46,578 nt of DNA. Source: Gemmatimonadota bacterium (GTDB lineage Bacteria > Gemmatimonadota > Gemmatimonadetes > Gemmatimonadales > Gemmatimonadaceae). The DNA is taken from positions 2,214-48,791 of the forward strand of contig PMAE01000095.1 of the NCBI GenBank assembly GCA_003152485.1. Reading direction: 5' to 3'. The translations under genes and the position numbers were made by a program. Positions 33,134-41,348 of this stretch are shown here, piece after piece; position 1 is the stretch's first letter, and each line of letters starts with the position of its first letter. Under the pieces are notes generated by a model, which was given only the letters and a program-made list of their open reading frames with translations, searched no databases and was not told where the DNA came from.

Positions 33134-33583
33134 GTTTTCCCCTCTGCATTCCGACTCCCATTGAACGATATCCGGTCCCACGATCAGCCGATACGTCGTC
33201 CGCTCGGCCGGTCGTCAAGCTGTTCCGGGGACGGGGTCGGCCCAGAAATCGGGCCGCCTTAGCCTTAAAGGACGTAGCACGCTGGCCGCAGGTCTCACCC
33301 TGATGCGGCGGCGTGCCGAGCGCGCCCGTCGTATACGACGGCAGACTCTGGCGTGGTGGGGGCAGGCCGGCGCGCGCCATGCACACGATCGGTTCCAGAC
33401 CGAGTCTCGATACCAACTGGCGGGCACTCCAGTTGACACGGCGGCCCGTCGATTCAGCCACATCCTATCGCGGTTACCACGCGTATGATGGCGTGACCTC
33501 GGGCGCTGGTGCGGCGATCACGGGAGTAGTAGATAAGTGGTCCGCGAGGACCCCATCCAATACCCATCTACCGGTCGCCTTCA
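33134..33583. other. 450-bp intergenic region between divergent genes
   Basis: No credible gene. It should hold the promoters of the membrane protein (minus) and the papain-like protein (plus). Features seen: an inverted repeat CGGCCC/GGGCCG at 33238-33256 and a perfect 16-bp palindrome at 33326-33341. Confidence 0.5.
33326..33341. promoter_or_regulatory. Perfect 16-bp palindrome
   Basis: CCGTCGTATACGACGG is its own reverse complement with an AT centre, a typical dimeric-repressor site shape. It lies in the middle of a divergent intergenic region. Confidence 0.4.
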
Positions 33584-34435
33584 ATGCCACGTATTCATCC
33601 GCCTCGCACACCGAAATCCCACAGCCCGGCTCCTGTCACGACAGCCGCGCCCGCCAGCGTGCTGCCGCGCAGCGTCCGGCCGCCGTTCCCCTATCGACTT
33701 GGGAAACGTCACCCCAGGCTCGACCCACGCACCCTGCAGTTCGCGGCCTATCTCAAGCCTGCCAAGCTCGCGGCGGCGCCCGTGGCACTCGACTATTCCA
33801 GCAAAGTGGCGGCGTGGGGGATGATGGCGAACGACCGCATCGGTGATTGCACCTTCGCCGCGGCGGGGCATTTGATCGAGCAGTGGACGACGTACGGGCA
33901 GGGGCCGGAGGTGGTGCCGAGTGACAAGCAGATCGTCGCGGCCTACGCGGCGATCACCGGATATGATCCAGTGACGGGCGCGCACGACGATGGGGCCGTG
34001 GAGCTCGATGTGCTCAACTACTGGCGCACGAAAGGCATTGCGCGGAACAAGATCTTCGGGTATGCCGCGGTCGAGCTTCAGAACCACAGCCAGGTCCAGG
34101 ATTCTGTTTTCCTGTTCAGCAACTGCTATATCGGCATCGCGCTTCCGCTGAGCGCACAGTCGCAGACCGTGTGGTCGGTCCCGCCTGGCGGGCCAACAGG
34201 CGACGGCGCACCTGGTTCCTGGGGCGGCCACGCGGTGCCCATCGTCGGCTACACCGCGCGCGACCTCACCGTCGTCACCTGGGGTGCCACGAAGCAAATG
34301 ACGTGGCAGTTCCTCGACACGTACTGTGACGAAGCGTACGCTGTGCTCGGTCCTCAATGGATCAACCGCGCCACGAACACCGCGCCATCGGGCTTCGACC
34401 TTGCGGCGCTCGAGGCGGATTTGAAGCAGATCTAG
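33584..34435 (+). CDS. Papain-like cysteine-protease-fold protein
   Basis: 283-aa protein. 'GGHAVPIVGYT' (His216) matches the HAVxxVGY motif around the catalytic His of C1 papain-like enzymes, and 'VVTWGATKQMTW' follows at the place of the NSWG motif. Cys89 in 'RIGDCTFAAAGHLIEQW' would be the nucleophile, resembling CGSCWAFA. The Asn of NSWG is replaced by Thr, so activity is uncertain. There is no obvious signal peptide; the first 40 residues are Pro/Ser-rich. It could be a peptidase, transglutaminase-like enzyme or inactive relative. The start at ATG 33584 lacks a clear ribosome binding site. Confidence 0.65.
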   Translation: MPRIHPPRTPKSHSPAPVTTAAPASVLPRSVRPPFPYRLGKRHPRLDPRTLQFAAYLKPAKLAAAPVALDYSSKVAAWGMMANDRIGDCTFAAAGHLIEQWTTYGQGPEVVPSDKQIVAAYAAITGYDPVTGAHDDGAVELDVLNYWRTKGIARNKIFGYAAVELQNHSQVQDSVFLFSNCYIGIALPLSAQSQTVWSVPPGGPTGDGAPGSWGGHAVPIVGYTARDLTVVTWGATKQMTWQFLDTYCDEAYAVLGPQWINRATNTAPSGFDLAALEADLKQI

Positions 34436-34458
34436 CGACTAGAGCGACGTCGGATTGG

Positions 34459-34483
34459 ATCCCGCACATCTTGTGCAAGGGAT
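34459..34483. terminator. Hairpin between convergent genes
   Basis: ATCCC-GCACA (34459-34468) pairs with TGTGC-AA-GGGAT (34472-34483) around a TCT loop, with a 2-nt bulge. It lies between the papain-like and TIR genes and could serve both strands. No long T-run. Confidence 0.5.
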
Positions 34484-34515
34484 AGCGTCAGCGGTAATGT
34501 CTCCACCCGGTCTGC

Positions 34516-35727
34516 TCACTGCTTCGCCCACACCGTCGAGCCCAGCGGCCCGACCCAAGAGAGCGTGTGTGGGTCAGTGAGCTGGTACGTACCTTCGAGA
34601 ATCCGGCCGGTATTCGATGCCGTTCGCCACCGGTTCTTCGAGGCCTGAATGGTGCCGACATCCTCGGTCGTGGAGTTGAGGCGATAGGTGCTGTCCGGCC
34701 GGCTCTCCATCTCTTGGTGCACCAGCACACCATTCACGATCGGCGACCCGTCCCAGATCCCGTACAGATCGGACGTCCGATTGGGATTGATCGACGACGG
34801 CTGGCGCGTCCACCGCACCGTCCCCGCGATCGTCGTCGTCTCGAGTGTCATGGGATCCACGAGGATGTAGGTCCCGTCCGTCACGGTTTGCGCCGACGAT
34901 ACCAAGTGAAAATGACCGGGCGCGCCGGTCAGGCGCCCAGACTCCAGCAGGGAGACCTGCAGCCGATAGCCGCCGTCGGCGGTGAACGCGAGCGACGAGC
35001 GCCAATGCCCGCTCTGGTCATCCTTCGTGAACCCCCACTGCCCGACGATCGCGCTGTCCATCGCCTTTGCGCGCCCAAACATGACGTAGCCGCCGATCGC
35101 CAACACGGCGACGAACCCGATTGCCGCCATCACTGCGCGTGACACCCGTGGCCGCGTCGTCGGCAGGGCTGGCGTCGGGATCGGAGTGGGAGTGGGGGCG
35201 GCCGTCGGAATCGTGAACGCCGGGGCCGACGCGACGGTCGCGAACGGCGCGTCGTGCAGTGGTGCGGCCCCCGTGGGCGCGCTCATCTCCGGCGTGTCGT
35301 CCGTGGTCTCGGAACTCGGCCCCGGCCGCGACAGCAGGAGCGCTACTGTGCGTGCCAGATAGTCGAGGTGCTGCTCGAGCGGCGGGGTCAACGCGTCCAA
35401 CCAGTGCTGCGCGCTGATGAAGTACTCGAGGGACTTCGACATCGGGACATCCTCGATCCGGAACGGCACGATCGGGATCCCTTTGTGCACGCCGCGCTCG
35501 ACCTCGCGCCTGATCTGGCCCGACTCGTTGGCGCTCGACGAGTAGACCAACACCATCACCCGGGCGCCGTTGATCGCGTCGATGATCTCCGATCCCCAAT
35601 CCATCCCCGGCGTCACGTCGCGCGGCGCTATCCAGCACCGGATCCCGCGTGTCTCGAGCAACGCGCACGCGGCGTCCGCGACGGTCTTGTCGTGCGAGGA
35701 ATAGCTGATGAAGGCGTCGTGTGCCAC
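34516..35727 (-). CDS. Membrane-anchored TIR-domain protein with extracytoplasmic C-terminal domain
   Basis: 403-aa protein. Residues 1-135 form a TIR domain: 'DAFISYSSHDK', BB-loop 'IAPRDVTPGMDW' and 'SANESGQIRREVERG' with Glu75 at the likely catalytic position of NAD-cleaving TIRs. A Pro/Thr-rich linker (about 165-193) leads to one membrane helix, 'AVMAAIGFVAVLAIGGYVMF' (199-218). The rest is a beta-rich domain, with two similar units 'DGTYILVDPMTLE' and 'EGTYQLTDPHTLSW', predicted to lie outside the cytoplasm. TIR proteins act in NAD-based defence or signalling. The GTG at 35727 starts at the domain but has no clear ribosome binding site; a TTG at 35838 would add 37 residues. Confidence 0.82.
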   Translation of the reverse strand: MAHDAFISYSSHDKTVADAACALLETRGIRCWIAPRDVTPGMDWGSEIIDAINGARVMVLVYSSSANESGQIRREVERGVHKGIPIVPFRIEDVPMSKSLEYFISAQHWLDALTPPLEQHLDYLARTVALLLSRPGPSSETTDDTPEMSAPTGAAPLHDAPFATVASAPAFTIPTAAPTPTPIPTPALPTTRPRVSRAVMAAIGFVAVLAIGGYVMFGRAKAMDSAIVGQWGFTKDDQSGHWRSSLAFTADGGYRLQVSLLESGRLTGAPGHFHLVSSAQTVTDGTYILVDPMTLETTTIAGTVRWTRQPSSINPNRTSDLYGIWDGSPIVNGVLVHQEMESRPDSTYRLNSTTEDVGTIQASKNRWRTASNTGRILEGTYQLTDPHTLSWVGPLGSTVWAKQ

Positions 35728-35911
35728 GCTGTGGACCGGAGGAGGACGCTCTAAAATCGACCGCGCCCAGCGGCCCGGCAAGGGCCTGGCGCCAGTGATC
35801 AACTCAGCCGGTTCCGGGTCGCGGTAGCGCGGACTCAACTCCGCGCGACCGCCTCTCCGGTTGCAAACCCCTTAGATCACCCGACGGGGCGCTCGCGCAC
35901 CCCGCGTTGAA

Positions 35912-36442
35912 CTACTCCGCGTGCGCCTTCGCGGTCGGCGGCAGCAGGCCGTTGAGCCGGAGGTAGATCGCCACCTGGCTGTAATGATCGGCCCAGTCGC
36001 CGGTCGTGATCGTCATCACCGACGCCCGCGACTTCATCTTTCCACCGAAGAACGGCAGCTGCTCGCCGAGCTTCGAATCGTCCACCCCCGCCAGCGCCTT
36101 ATCGCAGAACGCGAACGTCTCCTTGAGCCGCGCGACCAACGCGTCCTTGCTGTCCGTCGCCGCGACTTTGCTTCGGTCCGGCGCCTTCATCCCGCCGATC
36201 GCGCCACACAGATAGTCGTTGCCCTGGGCCAAGTGCGTCATGATCGCGCCAAAGGTCATCTGCGCCGGCGTGGGCTTGAATCCGAACTTGTCGGCCGGCA
36301 TCACGTCGGCCGCCGCCATGAGATTCTTCGCCTCGTTGCTGGCGTTGTCACGGAACGCCTGGGCAACCGGCGACGACTGGGCCGCGGCAAGAGAGGGGAT
36401 GACGGCGATGGTGAGAGTTCCAACGAGGCTGCGTATATGCAT
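35912..36442 (-). CDS. Exported DinB-family four-helix protein
   Basis: 176-aa protein with a signal peptide (IRSLVGTLTIAVIPSLAAAQ) and a DinB/YfiT-like four-helix bundle: 'ASNEAKNLMAAADVMPADKFGFKPTPAQMTFG', 'IMTHLAQGNDYLCG' and 'WADHYSQVAIYLRLNGLLPP'. The His residues in 'MTHLAQ' and 'ADHYSQ' are the usual metal-binding positions. DinB-like enzymes often act as thiol-dependent transferases, but the role of exported members is unknown. ATG 36442 is chosen because the leader starts there. Confidence 0.88.
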   Translation of the reverse strand: MHIRSLVGTLTIAVIPSLAAAQSSPVAQAFRDNASNEAKNLMAAADVMPADKFGFKPTPAQMTFGAIMTHLAQGNDYLCGAIGGMKAPDRSKVAATDSKDALVARLKETFAFCDKALAGVDDSKLGEQLPFFGGKMKSRASVMTITTGDWADHYSQVAIYLRLNGLLPPTAKAHAE

Positions 36443-36554
36443 GAGAAACCACTCGGGTTGAGGATGAATCGATGTTGCGCTCGTCCGCACGCGCTGTCCA
36501 GAGACATGGATGTAACGCCGCCGCCAGCTGGCGCGCAATTCCATTATGTCGGCT

Positions 36555-37052
36555 TTATCCCGTCTTGGTGTAAATGTGCCGGTGGTGCGTCGCCGCGCCC
36601 GCCCCGCTCGTCGCGTCATATTCGTCGCGCAAGGTCTTGCCCCCGCCGGACACCACCAGCCGGCCACGCTCCGTCGCCACGATCTGGCCGCCCTTCGTCA
36701 CGTCGATCGCGTACACGACACTGTCCGCGTACGGATGCGGTAGGCAGTGCGTCAGGACGCCGTTCCCGACATCGGCCGTGCCGCCTCCCGCCGCCGTCAG
36801 GCAGTCGAATGCCGACGAGCTGGCACCCGTCCCCTCATCGGTGGTCGCCGCGATCCGCAATGCTTTGCCCACGCGCGAGAATTTCAGCGTCTCGCTCTTC
36901 GGCAGTCCTTTGTCGTCCGGTCCATTCGTCGAGTCCATCACCCACGTCCCCACCAGTTTCGCGTACGCGTCCGACTGCGCGGCTACTCGGCCACCCGCGA
37001 TCCCCCACGACAACATGCCAACGATGAACAGGGGCAGCGAACGTCGGTCCAT
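36555..37052 (-). CDS. Exported lipocalin-like protein, unknown function
   Basis: 165-aa protein with a signal peptide (RRSLPLFIVGMLSWGIAGG, cleavage near VAAQ). The mature part starts 'LVGTWVMD' and has alternating strands ('ALRIAATTDEGTG', 'DSVVYAIDVTKGGQIVATERGR', 'KTLRDEYDAT'), the pattern of lipocalin-like/DUF domains that begin with a GxW motif. Two Cys in the middle ('FDCLTA', 'THCLPH') could form a disulfide. Ligand unknown. It lies 112 nt upstream of the dinB-like gene on the same strand. Confidence 0.7.
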   Translation of the reverse strand: MDRRSLPLFIVGMLSWGIAGGRVAAQSDAYAKLVGTWVMDSTNGPDDKGLPKSETLKFSRVGKALRIAATTDEGTGASSSAFDCLTAAGGGTADVGNGVLTHCLPHPYADSVVYAIDVTKGGQIVATERGRLVVSGGGKTLRDEYDATSGAGAATHHRHIYTKTG

Positions 37053-37271
37053 AGGGATTATTCTCGTAAGAGGTGTCTGTCGAAGGAGCCGCGGTCCGTG
37101 CCCACCCGCCACCCAGGTCTCGCTATACTAGCCGATGTGTGTCCCGCCGTCGACAATCCTCGGCGATGCTACCCCCGGTCTCACCGACTGAGACGCGGCC
37201 TGGGGGGTGTCAAGGAGCGGACGACCGAGTGATGGCCCACCGAAAGTTCTCACCCCCCGGACTGACCGTAC

Positions 37272-37868
37272 ATGCACTCTGGAATTCCCACCGCGCTGGC
37301 GACGATCGCCGCGCTCACCCTCACCAGCGTCGACTCGATTGGGTACCGGTCCGCTGGCGTCAGTACACACGGGTGCGCGTCGATCCGGGCGATCGCCTGT
37401 GAGCGGAGTGCGATCGTACGAGAAGGCAAATCGTCGATCGACACCGACAGTCAGCCGACGCCGATCCGCCCTGATTCCACGCTGACTCCCGGCGCCACGC
37501 TCGATGTGACCGAGGTGGATGTATGCACACCAGGCTTCGCCTCCCGGATCCGACACGTGACGGCGCAGGCGAAACGCGACGTCTACGCCGAATACCGCAT
37601 CACCGAGCACGATCCCGGTGACTACGAAGTTGACCACCTCATCAGCCTGGAGCTCGGCGGCTCGAACGCGCGGACCAACCTCTGGCCGGAGTCCAATCGC
37701 ACGCAGCCGTGGAACGCGCGAGTCAAAAACGCACTGGAAAATCGCCTGCATCGCATGGTCTGTGCGCACACGATCTCACTCGAGGCGGCCCAACACGCGA
37801 TCGCTACCGACTGGATCGCCGCGTACGAGATGTACATGCCGCGCCGGCGTCCAGGTCGCGGCATCTGA
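37272..37868 (+). CDS. HNH-nuclease-like protein with hydrophobic N-terminus
   Basis: 198-aa protein. The core 'YEVDHLISLELGGSNARTNLWPE' has the HNH pattern: His in VDH, Asn in GGSN and the NLWPE segment. It is flanked by 'AQAKRDVYAEYRI' and 'ENRLHRMVCAHTISLEAAQHAIATDWIAAY', conserved in this small group. The first 20 residues (GIPTALATIAALTLTS) may be a signal peptide, and Cys residues in 'VDVCTPGFAS' and 'RMVCAHT' fit an exported disulfide protein. It could be a secreted or periplasmic nuclease, or a non-nuclease relative. ATG 37272 is the natural start. Confidence 0.72.
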   Translation: MHSGIPTALATIAALTLTSVDSIGYRSAGVSTHGCASIRAIACERSAIVREGKSSIDTDSQPTPIRPDSTLTPGATLDVTEVDVCTPGFASRIRHVTAQAKRDVYAEYRITEHDPGDYEVDHLISLELGGSNARTNLWPESNRTQPWNARVKNALENRLHRMVCAHTISLEAAQHAIATDWIAAYEMYMPRRRPGRGI

Positions 37869-37905
37869 GCGCGCGCGCACCGACCCAAGAGGTGGAGGAG
37901 AACCC

Positions 37906-38199
37906 GTGACCCTGAATCAGAAGCTCACGCGAGTCATCCGGGGACGGTCCGTCGTCGACGTCACCACCGACGCCACGCAAAGCGTCGTGCACTTCGATGA
38001 TGGATCCCGCATGACGGTCAAGTTGGCTGGCCCCCCCGTCGCGCCGAATCGGCGCGGCACGGTAACGAGCGTCCGCCAATCCGGTACGTCGCTCGACCTC
38101 GATCTCGGCGATGGTTCGACGATCGCATTCACCACTCCCGACCCGATGGCCAGCGTCATGGTCCGCGCGGCCGATCAATCGCTGGAGTACGCGGACTAG
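37906..38199 (+). CDS. Small conserved beta-rich protein, unknown function
   Basis: 97-aa protein starting at a GTG with GGAGGAG 5 nt upstream. It is made of short strands: 'VIRGRSVVDVTTDATQSVVHFDDGSRMTVKLAG', 'GTVTSVRQSGTSLDLDLGDGSTIAFTTPD' and 'SVMVRAADQSLEYAD'. The two 'DGS' strands look like an internal repeat. The ending LEYAD is typical of a small uncharacterised family. The gene is 37 nt downstream of the HNH gene and may be co-transcribed. Confidence 0.7.
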   Translation: MTLNQKLTRVIRGRSVVDVTTDATQSVVHFDDGSRMTVKLAGPPVAPNRRGTVTSVRQSGTSLDLDLGDGSTIAFTTPDPMASVMVRAADQSLEYAD

Positions 38200-38243
38200 C
38201 CGAGCTGAGCCAGCCGCTAGACTGTCGTGCGACCGATGGTTCG

Positions 38244-38265
38244 GGGGCCGTTCGCGAACGGCCCC
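38244..38265. terminator. Perfect 22-bp palindrome, bidirectional terminator candidate
   Basis: GGGGCCGTTCG (38244-38254) is followed directly by its exact reverse complement (38255-38265). It lies between convergent genes, 45 nt after one stop and 88 nt from the other, where a shared terminator is expected. No T-run is present. Confidence 0.6.
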
Positions 38266-38352
38266 TGCTGCGTATGCCGCTGGCGACAGCGGGCAATCGC
38301 AGCTTGTGCGGTACCGATCGGCAAACATCATCCATCGCGAATCGGAAGCCGG

Positions 38353-40011
38353 CTACCGGTTCGCCACCACCGTTCCTTCTCGCACATCGACGATCATCGG
38401 CGCGGTCAACACTGTGCCGTTCCGCTTGACCTGCACCCACACGCGATACCGGCCTGCTCGAGGAAATGCGTACGGAAACGACACCGTGTCGCCGGCGGCG
38501 GTCGCCATCGGCATCGCCGACACATCCATGGACGCGAGCCGCCGGGCCACATCGCCGTTGGTGGTGTCCGCCGCGGTGCGGACGGCATAGGCCATCTGGG
38601 AGGCAGCCGACACCGTGCCCATTGGGTGTAGATGAATGAACACCGCGCCGTCTTCCCGCTCCACGACCGCGTGTCCGGCCATCCCCATGTAGGGCTCCAA
38701 CACCGCCGGCCGCCCGTCGGGCGCGGCGACCACGAATCGCAGGTCGGCGTCGCGCCCCACCAGTGGTATGCCTCCGCCCGAGGCCCAACTCAGTATCGAG
38801 CCATCGGCCAGCGGGACGCGTGCGCCCATCGGTACCCCGGCCGCCGTGGTCCATGCATCATCGGAATCGCCCGCCGCGCGCGCGTCATCACGACCGGGTG
38901 TTGACGGCGATGGCCCGGGGAGGTCGACCGTCGTCACCAACGTCTTGTCAAAGCCGCTTTCGTGTACGATGTCGGCGAACACGCGATACCGCCCTGCGGG
39001 GAGTGCGGGCAACACCGCCGTGAACGTGTTGGAATCCGTGGTCGTCGGGTGCAGATGCGCGAACGCCGAGGGAGTTGACTCGCCGACTACGAACAGGTGC
39101 ATGACCTTCCCGTGATCGGGGATGAGTGGGCTCCACGCCGCGGCGTTGTGCGCATTGAGCCAGACGGTGTCACCTCGATGCGTCCATCCGCTATCGACAA
39201 TGGTGAACGCCAACTCGCGGCCGCCGTCCCTCACGTCGGCGCGCGAAGCCATCGGTCGATACAGCTCCTGCTGAAACGCACGATCCTCGCTTTCCCACCA
39301 GCTCTTCCCGCCATACACGATCGCCGCCACGAACAGTGCCGTCGCCGCCATCGCGATACGGGCTCGGCGTCGGCGTGCCGCATCCGGTACCGCGCCGGGA
39401 GGCAGCGTGCCCTCGCGCACCGCGGCACCGACGATCGACACCGCGCCCAAAAAGAGCGCCACGCCGATCACCGCCAACACTGCGCCGAGCCATGGGTACA
39501 GCGTCAGCCGGCGCGTCGCGACGGCGACCACGGGCACCACGACCGTGCCCGTCCCCGCGTGCCCCATGATCTGCACGGTGACGGCGTTCGAGCCCGCTGC
39601 CATCACCCACAACTTCCCCAGATATGAGCCGGGGTCAGACGCATCCCGCGCGGCGTCTTCGAGCGGCGGCGCGGTCTGGGTATCGAAATGGTTGACGCCG
39701 ACCTCCACCCGATCGGACGCCGCGCCGGCACCGGACACCCGCACCGCGATTTGCGCGACGCCGGGTACGACGCCCGGCATCCGCACCACCACCAGCACGT
39801 GATACGGGCCTGCGCTTCCTTCGTAGTACACGTCGGGGCTGCCCACGTGGGCTGAACACAGCGCGACGATTCCCGCGAGTGCGAATAGCCGCCCCATCAG
39901 TTGCGTCACCGGTCGTCGGGCTGCGTGCCTGGCCCGCGGGTGGACTCCCGCCCGCACCGACAACGCTCCGCTGCTCGTGTTCGATGTCTGTCGGCCCGTG
40001 GCCGTCGTCAT
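38353..40011 (-). CDS. Membrane protein with two HLHP domains, possible metal handling
   Basis: 552-aa protein. The ATG at 40011 overlaps the upstream stop (ATGA), so I prefer it; an ATG at 39897 begins directly at the hydrophobic leader 'GRLFALAGIVALCSA'. Order: leader, a beta domain at about 56-165 starting 'HVGSPDVYYEG', two membrane helices (about 169-198 and 217-235), then extracytoplasmic domains. 'GKVMHLFVV' with 'AHLHP' at 319-322 and 'GMAGHAVV' with 'IHLHP' at 460-463 form two copies of an HxxxxH/HLHP module, and 'ADIVHESGF' adds another His. Such modules occur in proteins I associate with copper handling (YtkA-like). Metal binding here is inference. Confidence 0.72.
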   Translation of the reverse strand: MTTATGRQTSNTSSGALSVRAGVHPRARHAARRPVTQLMGRLFALAGIVALCSAHVGSPDVYYEGSAGPYHVLVVVRMPGVVPGVAQIAVRVSGAGAASDRVEVGVNHFDTQTAPPLEDAARDASDPGSYLGKLWVMAAGSNAVTVQIMGHAGTGTVVVPVVAVATRRLTLYPWLGAVLAVIGVALFLGAVSIVGAAVREGTLPPGAVPDAARRRRARIAMAATALFVAAIVYGGKSWWESEDRAFQQELYRPMASRADVRDGGRELAFTIVDSGWTHRGDTVWLNAHNAAAWSPLIPDHGKVMHLFVVGESTPSAFAHLHPTTTDSNTFTAVLPALPAGRYRVFADIVHESGFDKTLVTTVDLPGPSPSTPGRDDARAAGDSDDAWTTAAGVPMGARVPLADGSILSWASGGGIPLVGRDADLRFVVAAPDGRPAVLEPYMGMAGHAVVEREDGAVFIHLHPMGTVSAASQMAYAVRTAADTTNGDVARRLASMDVSAMPMATAAGDTVSFPYAFPRAGRYRVWVQVKRNGTVLTAPMIVDVREGTVVANR

Positions 40012-41246
40012 CTGGTCACGCGCTGCAAGCCATTGCCCCACCACAGCCCAATTCGGGCCGACGCGACCGCGAGTAGCGTCGCGATGCCTAGGCCACGTGC
40101 GAAGGGTGCGAGGGCGAACGCGTCGTTCGGTCCGTCGAGCCGCCAATACTCATACCGCCAACCGCCAAGCCGCGAGTTGTAGTCCCACTGGTCCGCGGCG
40201 AAAATGAAGTTCCGCGCCCACGACGTGAGCATGAACTCCGACCAGAACCAATGCACGGCGACCATAACCGCGACGAAGGTGACGCCGAGCAGCAGCGCGA
40301 GCAGCCAGTCGTTGCCGCCCCGCTGGCGCTCTACATCCGAGTCCCCGCCGGAGTGCGCCGCCGTCCCGCGACGACGGAGTTCGAGATCCAGCGCCGCGGC
40401 CGGGATGACGAGCAGCAGCGGGAAGAACGGCGGGACCATGTGCGTCACCGGATTGTAGATCGGCGCTAGCTTCGGCGTCGCCGGAAACAGCTGCAACGTC
40501 CACATCATGACCAGCACGATCCCCATGTACACCGCGGCCACCGACGTCGCCGGCCACCGGCCGCGCGAGGCGCGTGCGAAGGCCACGAGAAACAAGGGGA
40601 AGACCGCAGCGGTCACTTGGTAGAAGTGGGCCTCGTGCATCTCGTTCGCCGCGGCGGCGTCTTGCATGATCAACGTCGCGATCATCGTGATGAGGATCCC
40701 CCCAGCCAGCGCATAGCTCAGGGCGTCCCGACGTTCGGATGGGTCATCGGCCTGGCGCCGGGCGGCCAACACCATGAGGAGCGCGCCGACCTCGATCGCC
40801 ACCATGCCGAGCGCGAGCACCATGTGTGGGGGACTCACGATCTTGACGTCGAGCCCGTAGGCGTTGTGCCACCAATCATCGAACGGCGCCGACGCGATCA
40901 TGAGGATCGTACCCCAGATGCACACCCACGCGCCGAGTGGCCCGCGGAATCCCCAGAACCGTACCGTCGATCCGCGTGCGGCGTCGTCGCCGGCGAATGT
41001 CGTCCGGAGCACGAGCCACCCGCAACTCAATCCCGACAACGTCGCCGCGAATTGCTCGAGCACATGCGGATAGGTCCAGAACGTGTCGCGACCCACGGTC
41101 CGATGCCACGAGATGTCCCAGATGAGACCGACGACAATGCACGCGGAGGCGGTCAGCACCGCGTACAGCGTCCATGTGCTGTCGATTGCCCGAGATTGCG
41201 ATCGGACTCCGGTGACGACCATGCGATCGGCTAACGTCGCGGCCAT
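40008..41246 (-). CDS. Histidine-rich multi-spanning membrane protein, unknown function
   Basis: 412-aa protein with about nine to ten helices. The ATG at 41246 has GGAGG 7 nt upstream. Striking polar motifs lie at helix ends: 'DISWHRTVGRDTFWTYPHVLEQ', whose two His flank GRDTFW, 'FDDWWHNAYGLDV', 'SPPHMVLALGM', 'NEMHEAHFYQ', 'THMVPPFFP' and 'VHWFWSEFM'. So many His, Asp and Trp at membrane borders suggest metal or haem binding, as in membrane oxidases, but I recognise no named family. Its stop overlaps the start of the HLHP-domain protein (ATGA, 40008-40011), so both are made together and probably form a complex. Confidence 0.72.
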   Translation of the reverse strand: MAATLADRMVVTGVRSQSRAIDSTWTLYAVLTASACIVVGLIWDISWHRTVGRDTFWTYPHVLEQFAATLSGLSCGWLVLRTTFAGDDAARGSTVRFWGFRGPLGAWVCIWGTILMIASAPFDDWWHNAYGLDVKIVSPPHMVLALGMVAIEVGALLMVLAARRQADDPSERRDALSYALAGGILITMIATLIMQDAAAANEMHEAHFYQVTAAVFPLFLVAFARASRGRWPATSVAAVYMGIVLVMMWTLQLFPATPKLAPIYNPVTHMVPPFFPLLLVIPAAALDLELRRRGTAAHSGGDSDVERQRGGNDWLLALLLGVTFVAVMVAVHWFWSEFMLTSWARNFIFAADQWDYNSRLGGWRYEYWRLDGPNDAFALAPFARGLGIATLLAVASARIGLWWGNGLQRVTR

Positions 41247-41348
41247 ACCATATCCTCCGGGGGGGACGAGCTCGATGGCGTAACCTATTGAAATCCGCCG
41301 AGGCCGTCGAGCGGGCGCCGACGTTCTGTCCAACTGGGGACCTGGCCC

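Noticed and set aside
37123-37128. TATACT as a -10 box before the HNH gene
   Set aside because: No acceptable -35 hexamer lies 16-18 bp upstream, and it is about 145 nt from the start codon.
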